Below are positions 10,901-20,766 of a stretch of DNA of 64,000 nucleotides, one piece after another. How positions within the stretch are numbered: position 1 is the first letter of the stretch; each line of letters begins with the position of its first letter. Under the pieces are notes generated by a model that saw only the letters and a program-made list of their open reading frames with translations, searched no databases and was not told the DNA's origin. A program made the translations under genes and the position numbers. This DNA comes from Amblyomma americanum (Eukaryota > Arthropoda > Arachnida > Ixodida > Ixodidae): positions 22,492,269 to 22,556,268 of the forward strand of contig NC_135505.1 of the NCBI RefSeq assembly GCF_052857255.1, written 5' to 3'.

Positions 10901-13101
10901 AGGCCTTCTGCGATATGGCAGACTGCAATTTGGCGTATTTTTGGCGGCGAGTGTTCCAGCTAGGTATATCCGACTGGGCGCGCATTGTCGGACGTGTCTG
11001 TTGCCTCGTGCGCCTCCTCCTGAAGGACGTGTTGTCGAGCCGCGGTTGGCGCACATGCCTTCTGCTAATGGGACAACGAGTGGAATCGAGCCACGTGGTT
11101 TCCTTCGTCTGTTGTCGTCTTCTTGTTGGCTGCCGCATTCTCTGTCCCGTATTTGAGTCCGGAGGTTGGGCTGCAGGATAGCGTTCGGAACAGGAAAACG
11201 TGTGCATATTATTGCTAGCGTGAACCAACAGGCGTGGACCGAGGAAGCGAGAGGATGATCGCCGGACAGTCAGCTATGCTTTATACTGCGAGAGACACAC
11301 ACTACAGCCACACAAACACGAGGCCGCACTTGCAGAAGATACTGAAGGCGCATACGCACCCTCGGCTTCGAAGAGAGAGAGAGCGAGGACGTTGCTGGCA
11401 CACAATCTTTTTTTTTTTTTTCAGAGTCGCTAAAGAACGCTTCCGGAATTTCGCGTGCATGTGTAGTATGTGTCTGCTCGCGCTGTCGCTTATGTCTTCC
11501 TGTTCTCTTTCCCGCTGCTTTGTTGCGGTCAGTTTTGGACTGTTGCGGTGAGAGTCTGTTGCGTGCACCTGATGCTTTGCCCGAAGGGCTCCGTCTCCGC
11601 TCCATTGCGGCCGGTCCCACACACGCTGTGTGCTGGCCGAGTCTCGTCGCTGCGGCTTCGAGCTGCGCTGGCACGCTGCCAGAACACTTGGCAGGCTGGT
11701 GGAATGCCGCTGCTGCGGCGGGTGAGCGTCTCCCTGCCTGTCATTGGGGGCCGTGGGGGCCTGCTGCGAAAACTGGTGGCAGTGGGCAGCCGTCTTCTGG
11801 CCACGTAGCTTGATTTTCAGTCGGCCATATGTACGGTGCTTCTCCGTTCCAGACCTCAGAATTGGGTGCATTATTCTTGTCTTCACTCCTGCGCACATTT
11901 CCAGCTTGAGTCTTGTACTCTTATTAACAAGTGCCCAAATAGTGTGGACTGAAGACTTTTGACAAGCGCTGTGCGTTGCGCGCAACTCTGGCCGGCAACG
12001 TGACGTGCAATCGGCGCTCAATGTTTCTTATTTCAATTCAGTTTCAATTTATTTCGGACATAAATACACGATGTGAAATACGCCAGCGAGGCAAGCCAAA
12101 GGGAGACTCCTATGTCTCCTGACGACGCCTTTATTTCGGACGTATATATGTCTGACAGCCGGCATAAAGAAAGTATGTTGGAAAATTACAAAGCTAACTA
12201 CACAGGTATGCACACAAGAATGAACATCACTGGACCAGATTTGTTTGCGAAGACGGTTATAGAACAGTGTTTACAACAATGATTTCACGAGTGCATATTT
12301 CACAAAGCAAAAATACACCAATTTGAATCATGCAATATAAATCGCGGGGGAACTTGTGGATACTTTAATGGGACATTAGGAGAAACCTATTAAACGTTTG
12401 GAGGGAAGCAGGAGGAGTAGCTTTACTTGTTTTGTAGCGATAGCTACATTACGGTAGCATTTCGAACCTCCAGCATGGCGGCGCCTCCACGATGTCACGT
12501 GGTTGGTCACGTGGTGCGGAGCAGCTGCCGGGGCCATGGCTGATCACGTGGTTGGTCACGCGTCCAAGTTCCACTCGGCCAGCTGTAGCTGTCGCGTCGC
12601 TCCAGGTTTAACCAGAGCTAAACCACCGCCAATTCTTTTTTTAAACGAGGCATAGTTGCGTTTTCTTTGGCGAGTTTAACTAAGCGTGGATACGCAATAC
12701 ACAGCGCAATTATTTGATTACGTAGAGTTTTAGTGCCATAGTTCGTTCTTGGTCTTAGCCCACCAATGAAATATAGTGAGTAACTTGTCTGCCACGTCTC
12801 TGTGTAAATATGTGGTTGAAAAGGCGGCATAATCATGTTCGCGGGAAATCAGTGTGGCTGAGCAAAAAACGAGAGAGCTGTGGAGATGGTAATACGTTCA
12901 AACTCTCGTACGGGGAGTTTGTTGATGAGGATTGATGAGAAGATATCATTTTTAGGGTTGAAGAAAGACGCTGAAAATGTATAGCTTGTTTGACGTACCC
13001 CAGACTAGATGACTGGATAGGATATTCTATATCCCTGGCATGCAGTTGCCGTTTTTGTGAAGTTCGTGTAGACACTGCTCTGCCTTGCAGCGACAAGGAC
13101 A
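7999..13101. other. Long non-coding stretch, no supported gene
   Basis: About 5.1 kb without a convincing gene. Open frames up to about 240 codons (for example 11302-12021 minus, 9928-10398 plus) overlap in several frames and show no domain. Features seen: an AATAAA near 8368, a T19-G15 homopolymer junction at 9270-9303, T-runs near 9900 and 11410, and a CACGTGGTTGGTCACG-type direct repeat at about 12498-12560. Confidence 0.4.
9270..9303. repeat. T19/G15 homopolymer junction
   Basis: Nineteen T followed directly by fifteen G. Run lengths here are unreliable in any assembly. No gene lies across it. Confidence 0.9.
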
Positions 13102-13105
13102 GTTT

Positions 13106-14391
13106 TGTGACATTCCTTGTGTGCTACGAGGTACATTGTTCGACGGCGCGGCGTAGACGGAAACCCAGGTATTTCTTTGTGTGTGCTACGAGGATCCACG
13201 TTCGACGGCGCGGCGTAGACGAAGGGACCCGCCGCCGTGACAGCGGCATCATCAATTACCCAGCCATGCACTTTGAGTGACGACCAGAACAACCGGACCC
13301 GCCGCCGCCGCCGCGGGGAAACAGGCTTTATCCTCCCCAATTTCCGGGCACATTCCAGGACAAGGGAGTTGTCAGCGGGCCAGAGCGCGCCGTACCACAG
13401 CCGACGCTATGCGCTACCGCGAAGACAACATTCTTTCCCTCCTTCCCCTTTCGACGTGGGCTATCGCCGGGAAGGCACCCACAGCTTCCCGCCGTGCCTC
13501 GTGAACAAAAGGCATTCCCAGAAGGGCCGTGACGGACACCTGTCATGGCGGACAGGCAGTACTCGCCAAGAATGTGGAAAGACAGGCGCTAGTGAATTAG
13601 CTCCGAAGAGAGAGCCTGTGTATACTCTCACTTGAGAGAGAGTGGTGGCGTTTTTGTTGTTTATTTAGTTTGTATTGTTAACAGACTCTGGGTTCGAGGC
13701 TAAGCCCAACCCAAGGGGTGGTCCCCATCTCGCATGTTATTTTGGATTGGAGAATTGATGCTTTGGGCGGGCCACTGGAAATGACCGCCCTTAGTCCTTT
13801 GTTAATCAAGTGCTTAAAAGCACATGTAAACGGATGCAGTCCAGTCTGAGCTGGGGCTCCATGCTTAGCATGTAATGTGATGCTACTTAGGCACTAACCT
13901 GCCCGGTCGATGAGTAAAGTAGTGCAAAGTTTGTTCTTTTGTAAATTCAGTTCTGCTTTTTCCAGTTTAACTCTCTGTATATGTATATTGTAAAATTATG
14001 CTCTGCTGTCATCATCTACAAGCTCGCCTCCTGTTCATCTTCCAAGCCGAACGACACTAGAGGAAGGGTTTGTGAACCATCCTCGAAGAAACGGACGACT
14101 ATTGAAATTCTACTGCAACGCACGCTCAGGACGACATCGTTCGCCAAGAGGGCCTTCAGCGCCGAAGCCCGACGGCGTGCAGCTTCTGCCAGCAACCGCT
14201 CGAGCCCAACTCCGGAGCCACTCCATCGCCCCCATGAAGTCGTCGGCACGTAAGCTCGGACGCCCCAGCCTCTGATGTATAATCTTAATCATGTGTAATT
14301 ATTGAATATACCTGTTTGTTTAAACTGAGCCATACGGTGTCTCTTTGCCTCTCCGTCCCGTGTGGACCTGCGCATTATGGGGGTCATCACA
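13106..14391 (+). repeat. 5' LTR of outer Gypsy element
   Basis: 1286 bp, same length as the 3' copy. Near its start is a duplicated segment (13119-13158 and 13181-13220, both GTGTGCTACGAGG...CGGCGTAGAC, 62 bp apart) that could act as a repeated regulatory block of U3. Open frames inside the LTR are duplicated in the 3' LTR and have no recognisable product. Confidence 0.93.
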
Positions 14392-14392
14392 C

Positions 14393-14410
14393 TGGTGTCA
14401 GAAGTGGGGT
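14393..14410 (+). promoter_or_regulatory. Primer binding site, tRNA-Leu-like
   Basis: TGGTGTCAGAAGTGGGGT begins 1 base after the LTR. It is complementary to a tRNA 3' end CCCACTTCTGACACCA, which I recall as that of leucine tRNAs. It would prime minus-strand cDNA synthesis. Confidence 0.8.
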
Positions 14411-14599
14411 GTCAAAAGCAATGTCCTCTGAATGCTGTGACATTCATGACTTCAAAATTGTAATCAAAAGGGAATCACGGGACTGATTTGTGGGACTTTT
14501 ACCCCCATTTGAGAGGCTTGAGGCACTGGAGGGCTTGAAAAAAAAAAAAAGACTGTATCTGAGGGAGCTCCCACTCCACAGCCGTCGCTCGGAGCAAGC

Positions 14600-15490
14600 A
14601 TGCTGGCATTAGGAAGCGTCATTCCGACGTTTACGGGAGATAAGACAGGGGTTCCAATCTGCGATTTCTTTTCCATGCTAGAAGAGATTGGGAAAATGGG
14701 GGGATGGTCCGATGCTCAAATGCTGGGAATGGCGAGGTGTAAGATGGCAGGAGCTGCTCATGATTTTGCCTGGCGAGACGAAAAAGTAAAATCCACAAAA
14801 TCATTTGCGGAATTTAAGAAGCTCGCGTTTGAGCATTTCGACACTGAACCACGTCACGTGCGGGTACAGAGGTTCCGTGACGCCGGACAGATGGTAGGGG
14901 AGGACGTGCGAACATTTGCGTCGCGGCTTCAGCGCCTAGCACGCGATACGTTAAGCAGGGAGGAGGAAGGAGACCAGCTTAAGAAGAAATACGCGGAGGA
15001 TATACTTAAAGAGGAAATGACCGCTTTGTTCGTGGCTGGTCTGCAAGACCCCGTGCGCCGGTTCGTGCTCTCGCGCAAGCCGAGCAATTTCGACCAAGCC
15101 GTGGAGGCCGCATTGGATGAGGAACGAAATGAGGCGTTAACGACAGCCGCAGCGAGAGTACGCGTCATAGAGAGAGCGGTGCTCAACCCTGAGGTTGCTC
15201 TCTTGACAGAGCGGTTAGATCGCTTAGAACAGCTGCTATCTCAGCAGGTAGAATGCCAGGTTGAAGCGCGCGCTCAACAGCGCCCATTCGCTGGAAACCG
15301 GAGACCGCCACAAAGCTACAGGCGCGGTATGCGAGATTTTGAAGAAATCGTATGCTTCGCTTGCCAGGGTCGCGGACACATCGCCAGGTTCTGCCAAAAC
15401 GTGCGCCGTGGGGAGCCACAAAGAGAAGCAGGCGAGACACGCCCTAAGCAAGCCTACAGCGGGGCTCCAGATACCGAAACAAAAAACTAG
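14600..15490 (+). CDS. gag: Gag of outer Gypsy element
   Basis: 296 residues from the first ATG in this frame. The middle (about residues 45-190) is the helical retrotransposon Gag region (pattern HVRVQRFRDAGQ...EDVRTFASRLQRLAR, then LFVAGLQDPVRRFVL). A CCHC zinc knuckle CFACQGRGHIARFC lies at about residues 251-264 and would bind the RNA genome in the virus-like particle. The frame is open a little upstream of the ATG, back through an A13 run (14538-14550). A separate upstream frame with similar helical composition runs into that A-run, so the true Gag may begin earlier if the run length is wrong. The stop at 15488 directly follows the slippery heptamer, so Gag is both a product by itself and the N-terminus of Gag-Pol. 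Confidence 0.9.
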   Translation: MLALGSVIPTFTGDKTGVPICDFFSMLEEIGKMGGWSDAQMLGMARCKMAGAAHDFAWRDEKVKSTKSFAEFKKLAFEHFDTEPRHVRVQRFRDAGQMVGEDVRTFASRLQRLARDTLSREEEGDQLKKKYAEDILKEEMTALFVAGLQDPVRRFVLSRKPSNFDQAVEAALDEERNEALTTAAARVRVIERAVLNPEVALLTERLDRLEQLLSQQVECQVEARAQQRPFAGNRRPPQSYRRGMRDFEEIVCFACQGRGHIARFCQNVRRGEPQREAGETRPKQAYSGAPDTETKN

Positions 15491-15523
15491 TTAGTCCTCC
15501 CCAGCCTGAGGAGCGTGGGGAGG
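15481..15523 (+). promoter_or_regulatory. -1 ribosomal frameshift site with stem-loop
   Basis: In the gag frame the last codons read A AAA AAC TAG, a canonical X XXY YYZ slippery heptamer (15481-15487) directly before the gag stop. Eight bases later CCTCCCC (15496-15502) can pair perfectly with GGGGAGG (15517-15523) across a 14-base loop. The -1 frame is open from here into pol. Seen in sequence: heptamer, spacing, stem and frames. Inferred: that ribosomes shift here to make Gag-Pol. Confidence 0.8.
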
Positions 15524-18500
15524 GAGCAGTAGATGATGAGGTGGTGGTAGTTTGTGTGGCCGACGAGGCATGCCCTGTTGTGCGTTGCAAGTTAAATGGT
15601 TGTTGTATGGAATTGTTGATAGATACGGGGTCAAAGGTGACATTGCTTAAGGAGAGCAGTTTTAACACGCTTCGAAGGAAGGGGGACCGCGAGGTGTTGA
15701 AAGCGTCTGGTGGTATGGCAACCAAATTTGTAGGCATAACGGGGGATCCTCTTGGCATAAGTGGACTCTACCGGTTACACTTCTCTCTCGGCGGAATTGC
15801 ATTGGAGCACCCCTGCTACGTATGCCCGGACACGGTGTCTCTGCCAAACGGAGTGTCAGGTATATTAGGGCAGGATTTTTTGAGAAAAGGGAAGGTAGTA
15901 GTCTCATTCTCTGAGGAAGAGGTTAATGCGGGCGGATCAAAAGTTCCGTTTTTGAACAGGAGAGGGGCTGAGATTCGCATTACCGATATTGACACCCGTC
16001 AAACAGTGGGATCATTGGAAAAGGTATATTCGCGGGTTGCCGTCCGGCTGGTCGAGGAGGCGGTCGTCCTTCCTTGGTCGGAGCACATTTTGTACGCGTT
16101 TGTGCCTTCAGATGTAGAGAGCGGCGCCGTGGGAGTGCTTGAGCCGGTCGACTCTCTCAGCAATGGCCTGAAGGCAGCCGCGTGCCTCGTGACAGTTAAT
16201 GACGCCCACAGAGTGCCCCTACGGGTGGTTAACTGTAGCCAGCAGCCACTGAGCCTTCCCAAGAACAAAACATTGGCTTTCTTCACCTCTGCGATAGAGC
16301 AACGTGAGCCCACCGATACGGTACTCGCAACTGTAGAGCATGCTAGTCCTTCGGCTGCTCCAAAGGTGTCGTTCGATCTTTCTCACGTAAAATCCAGGGA
16401 GAGGGAGGCTCTGGCTGGTTTGCTGAACGACTACTCGGAGGTATTCGCCGCGTCCAACCTGGATTTGGGCTGCTGTGGCGTTATAAAGCACAGGATAGAA
16501 ACCGGCACTTCATCGCCCGTTTACCAGCGTGCGTACAGGATTCCTTACTCCCAACGTGAGGAGATGGAGCGGCAGGTGCAGGACCTGATTGATCGCGGCA
16601 TTGTCGAACACTCAAAGTCACCCTGGGGAGCACCAGCACTATTGGTGGAAAAGCCAGATGGCTCGTATCGATTGGTAGTGGACTACCGCAAACTAAATGC
16701 CGTAACTCGCATCGATCCATACCCCATTCCCAATATACAGGAGACGCTTTCTCAGCTGGGCTCTGCCAGGTACTTCACGGTAGTGGACATGGCGGCGGGA
16801 TTCTGGCAGATAGCAATGGATCCGGCAGATGCCGAGAAAACGGCATTCAACACGCCCTCAGGGCACTATGAATGGAAAAGAATGCCGATGGGTCTGGCCA
16901 ACAGCCCTGCTGTCTGGCAGAGAACCGCTGATGTTATCCTGGCAGGTCTTCTGGGGAGGCTGTGCTTCGTGTATATGGATGACATTATCATATACAGTGA
17001 CAGTTTTGAGAACCATTTGCGCGATATTGAGCAGGTTTTGGTGCGACTAAGAGGAGCGGGTCTCAAGCTGAAGCCCTCTAAGTGCCAATTCCTCAAAAAC
17101 GAGGTGAAATACCTCGGGCACGTTGTTTCAGCTGACGGCGTGCGACCGGACCCTGAGAAACTAAGGTGTGTCTCAGATTTTCCATCCCCGACTAGCGTCC
17201 GCCAGGTCCGGCAGTTTCTCGGCCTGATCGGTTACTACCGAAGGCACATAGAGGAGTTCGCCAAGCTCGCTAAGCCGCTCACCGCCTTAACAGCCAAAAA
17301 TGTCGCCTTTCGCTGGGACGAAAACGCGGAGAATGCTTTTGGGGCCCTGAAAAAGAAGCTAATGAGTGCACCGCTGTTGCGCCACCCGGATTTTAGTTTG
17401 CCCTTCGTTATGGCCACAGATGCGTCAAAGTTCGCAGTTGGTGCCGTGCTATCTCAGGTTATCGAGGGCAAAGAACATCCCGTTGCTTTTGCTAGCCGAC
17501 AGCTGAGCCCCACAGAGCAAAAGTACGGAGCTACGGAAAGGGAGTGCCTCGCCGTTGTCTGGGCAGTAAAGCACTTCAGATGCTACCTTTACGGCCGCAA
17601 ATTCAAGCTAGTCACAGACTGCCATCCTCTGAAATGGGTGATGAGTGTCAGGGACCCTAGCTCGCGACTCGCTAGATGGAATCTACACCTGCAGGAATAC
17701 TGCTTTGAAGTTGAGCACAAGTCAGGAAAGACGCATCTGAATGCTGATGCACTCAGCCGCACAGCTGCCGTGGCAGCTATAGATGAGTTTGTCCCCGTAG
17801 TCGACCCCGCCGAATTACGCACAGAGCAGTGCAAAGATCCGGACCTGAAGCGAATAATCGAAAGCTTAGAGGACGCACCGTCTCACCCCGAACAGCTAGG
17901 TTATTTCATTGGCAAAGACGGCACCCTGTGTCGGCGCACGAGGCCAACCAGGAAAGGGAGACCAGAGAAAACCGCTTGGGAGAGAGTCGTCATACCTCGG
18001 TCGTGGACAGAAAGGGTTCTTCGCGCGTTTCACGATGCGCCATGCGCCGGTCATTTTGGCGTAGCGAAGACACGCAGGCGTGTGGAGCGTTTGTACTTTT
18101 GGAGTGGCATGCGACAGGATGTTAGAGACTACTGTGCAAAGTGTCATTCCTGTCTCGAAAGAAAAACACCCAAGGGACGAAGACCAGCTCCAATTCAGCC
18201 GTTCCCTGAGGTTTCGGCTCCCTTCGAGCGGACAGGTATGGACATAATGGGCCCATTGCCCACGACCACTTCCGGAAACAAGTACATTTTAGTATTTGTC
18301 GATCACCTTTCAAAATACGCGGAAGCGGTAGCACTCCCAGATCAGAAGGCAGACACGGTTGCAAGAGCATTTGTCGAACAGATCGTGCTCCGACATGGAC
18401 CCCCGAGGCAACTCTTGACAGATCGGGGAACGAACTTCGTGTCGCAGCTAATGAGGAGAGTTTGCGAGCTGCTTAAGATCGCTAAGAAGCAGACAACACC

Positions 18501-19377
18501 GTACCATCCGGCTTGCAACGGCGCGGTGGAGCGACTGAACCAAACCGTGGCCGGGTTCCTGTCGCATTTTGTTTCGCGCGACCAGCGGGACTGGGACTTG
18601 TGGCTCCCGTATGCAATGTTTGCCTACAATTCCGCAGCACACGAGAGCACGGGCGAATCGCCATTCTTTCTTCTCTACGGCCGAGACCCGGACCAGCCTA
18701 GTGAAGTGCCAGAGGGCCCCCGTCGTGTCCCATACGCTTCACTGGACGACTATAAGGTTGAGCTAGAATCGCGCTTGCAAGTGGCGAGGGACATCGCAAA
18801 GGAGTCCTTAAAGAAAGCGGCGAAGCGCAGGAGGGAGGTGCACGATCGCAGTGCTAGAGACGCGCCGTTTGATGTGGGGGACAGCGTGTACATTGAAAAC
18901 TGCCAAAGGCAGATTGGGCTAGCTCGTAAGTTCCAGACGAAGTGGAGAGGACCGTGCGAGGTTGTCGAGAAGCTTTCTCCGGTAAACTTCAGAGTCCGAG
19001 ACGTGAACCGGCGTTTGATAAGGATACACGCAAATCGCCTCAAGTCGGCACCGGTTCAGTATTCACGAAATGAGGAAAGGGAAAGCGCGGATTTTGATGG
19101 GGACAGAAGTGAAGCGGAGCGCGCAGATAGTTCGCAAGAAACGCCCTCTCCTGCATTTGTTCGGCAGGCGCCCGAGGTGACGGCCGGAATGCCACCGGAT
19201 TTACTTCATGCATTGCTAGAAGAAGAAGCGCGCGAGGTTGCCGCGCAGATAACGCCAGGAGAGGCTCCTGCCACGAGCCCTCGCGAGTCCCAAAGCAGAC
19301 AAAGGGGCACAGACTTACTTAGTATGACTCATGAAGGCCGATATCCGCTGCGAAATCGGAAAGCTAAGTCGGACTAA
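15487..19377 (+). CDS. pol: Pol polyprotein of outer Gypsy element (PR-RT-RH-IN)
   Basis: Uninterrupted frame of about 1296 codons in -1 relative to gag. It has no needed ATG and is expected as a Gag-Pol fusion by frameshifting. Counting residues from 15541: aspartic protease with LLIDTGSK (Asp28); reverse transcriptase with YMDD at 478-481 and the LVVDYRKLN region before it; RNase H with catalytic-type TDAS (Asp627); integrase zinc finger His831, His838, Cys865, Cys868; integrase catalytic triad Asp901, Asp961, Glu997 (D-59-D-35-E spacing); then a WRGPCEV segment of the GPY/F type. The C-terminal tail of about 110 residues is acidic and has no chromodomain I can see. All catalytic residues are present, so the copy may be competent. 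It is about the usual length for Ty3/Gypsy Pol. Confidence 0.95.
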   Translation, partial: LVSPPQPEERGEGAVDDEVVVVCVADEACPVVRCKLNGCCMELLIDTGSKVTLLKESSFNTLRRKGDREVLKASGGMATKFVGITGDPLGISGLYRLHFSLGGIALEHPCYVCPDTVSLPNGVSGILGQDFLRKGKVVVSFSEEEVNAGGSKVPFLNRRGAEIRITDIDTRQTVGSLEKVYSRVAVRLVEEAVVLPWSEHILYAFVPSDVESGAVGVLEPVDSLSNGLKAAACLVTVNDAHRVPLRVVNCSQQPLSLPKNKTLAFFTSAIEQREPTDTVLATVEHASPSAAPKVSFDLSHVKSREREALAGLLNDYSEVFAASNLDLGCCGVIKHRIETGTSSPVYQRAYRIPYSQREEMERQVQDLIDRGIVEHSKSPWGAPALLVEKPDGSYRLVVDYRKLNAVTRIDPYPIPNIQETLSQLGSARYFTVVDMAAGFWQIAMDPADAEKTAFNTPSGHYEWKRMPMGLANSPAVWQRTADVILAGLLGRLCFVYMDDIIIYSDSFENHLRDIEQVLVRLRGAGLKLKPSKCQFLKNEVKYLGHVVSADGVRPDPEKLRCVSDFPSPTSVRQVRQFLGLIGYYRRHIEEFAKLAKPLTALTAKNVAFRWDENAENAFGALKKKLMSAPLLRHPDFSLPFVMATDASKFAVGAVLSQVIEGKEHPVAFASRQLSPTEQKYGATERECLAVVWAVKHFRCYLYGRKFKLVTDCHPLKWVMSVRDPSSRLARWNLHLQEYCFEVEHKSGKTHLNADALSRTAAVAAIDEFVPVVDPAELRTEQCKDPDLKRIIESLEDAPSHPEQLGYFIGKDGTLCRRTRPTRKGRPEKTAWERVVIPRSWTERVLRAFHDAPCAGHFGVAKTRRRVERLYFWSGMRQDVRDYCAKCHSCLERKTPKGRRPAPIQPFPEVSAPFERTGMDIMGPLPTTTSGNKYILVFVDHLSKYAEAVALPDQKADTVARAFVEQIVLRHGPPRQLLTDRGTNFVSQLMRRVCELLKIAKKQTTPYHPACNGAVERLNQTVAGFLSHFVSRDQRDWDLWLPYAMFAYNSAAHESTGESPFFLLYGRDPDQPSEVPEGPRRVPYASLDDYKVELESRLQVARDIAKESLKKAAKRRREVHDRSARDAPFDVGDSVYIENCQRQIGLARKFQTKWRGPCEVVEKLSPVNFRVRDVNRRLIRIHANRLKSAPVQYSRNEERESADFDGDRSEAERADSSQETPSPAFVRQAPEVTAGMPPDLLHALLEEEAREVAAQITPGEAPATSPRESQSRQRGTDLLSMTHEGRYPLRNRKAKSD

Positions 19378-19733
19378 TGGCGTAAACAGAGCGGAGTTGT
19401 GAACTGGGTAGAATTGTGTAATGCCGCAGCTCATAACATTGCTATGTGCTTATGTGTTAAGTTATCGGAGTTGGTAGTTAAACCTTTCTGTCATTAAGTA
19501 ACACCTTCACAGGAGAGCATGCGGAGCGCATGCAGAACCTGCCCTACTTCCTTTCGTTATCTATATTTTTGTCTGTGCCGTGATCGTGCTAGAAGTGGGA
19601 GCTCCTTTATAACTGTGGTAAATTTATTTCGTCCAGTTTGGACTAGAAAGGAGAGGCTTGGGTGCTGAGTTTCATGTTTATCTGTAAAAGAAGATCAGTG
19701 CTGCCCCTGGAGACGCCAGTTATGACAGCGGAG
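19378..19733 (+). other. 3' untranslated region of outer Gypsy, left part
   Basis: Non-coding sequence between the pol stop and the nested element. It ends with GGAG, the target duplicated by the nested insertion, and continues beyond it at 24948. Confidence 0.8.
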
Positions 19734-20286
19734 TGTTGCAAAAGGGTTGCAAGCCCCAAGGGTAGCGTTGGCCTGGCGGCCTGGGGCAAAGCTGGAAACA
19801 TCCGAAGGTCCCGGCAAAGGATGAGTCGACTGGCAACAGAACAACTTGTTTATTCTGGCATCGCAAAAGAGCAGCCGGTCAGGGCGACCACGTTACTCGA
19901 AGGAAGGAATCGAAGTCTCTCTCGCGTCCGGCGCAGCTGTCTTTTTTTATACCCTCGGAGTCGAGGGCAAGAGGGAACGGCTTGGGAAGAGTCATCCGAT
20001 ACGGCGACGCTTGAACATGTTCAGGCGTGACGGGCGCGTCCGCCAGGCCGGCGCCGGTCAGACCTCCTCGCCTCCCAGTTGAGGAGCTCCTCTCCCCGGC
20101 TGCCGCGCTTTGACAAGCGTGGGCAAAACAAGCACACACACACACACGCACGCACGACGACACGTGGCACTGAAACATGCCTGGACGCGCTTGGCGGGAG
20201 GCGTCGCGGCGGCGATGAACGAAGCCGCGGCGTCCGTTGCATCCGCGCCGGCTATACCGCGCGTCGTAGGTAGGCGAGACGTAACA
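19734..20286 (-). repeat. 3' LTR of nested Gypsy element
   Basis: 553 bp, the 3' copy for the minus-strand element. It contains a short (CA)n run near 20135-20150. On the minus strand it is preceded by a G-rich GGCGGGGCGGTC, the likely polypurine tract. Confidence 0.9.
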
Positions 20287-20766
20287 GACCGCCCCGCCGG
20301 GAGAAGGAGATCCCGATGGTCAGGGGACTGCATCCGCTGTCCAGAGGGATGTCGCTCGATGATGCTCGTAATCGAAACCGATCGTCCCTCGACGTTGCTT
20401 GAGCGCAGCGCACAGAGAAGGCCTCGTTCTCGGGTTCAGGATCACATAGGACACTGTAAAGTCACTTCGGGAGAGTTGCCATTTTTGTGCTCGTTCCCAG
20501 CAAGCGTTAGAACTACGCCGAAACGCAACCGCTCAGTCAGCAAGCACGAGACAACCCTCACTAAGCTCTGCCAGGCTCTTTCCCCTTTTATACTACTGCC
20601 TAGTTCCTTACAGTAGTCAAGCAGCACTCAGAACGCGTCCACAAATTGGAAAATTGCACTAGAAAGCACATAATCACTTTGAAACACTAAACAAAAGCAA
20701 TATGTTAAAAATCCTGCCTCAGGAAGAAAACATCAGTAACCAACAACTTTGAGGCGGATTCCCACG
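20287..20766 (-). other. Non-coding remnant where integrase is expected
   Basis: Between the RNase H end and the 3' LTR of the nested element there are only about 480 bases. Short open frames here show no His-His-Cys-Cys finger or DDE motif. This suggests an internal deletion of the integrase region or a lineage that is mobilised in trans. Confidence 0.6.
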
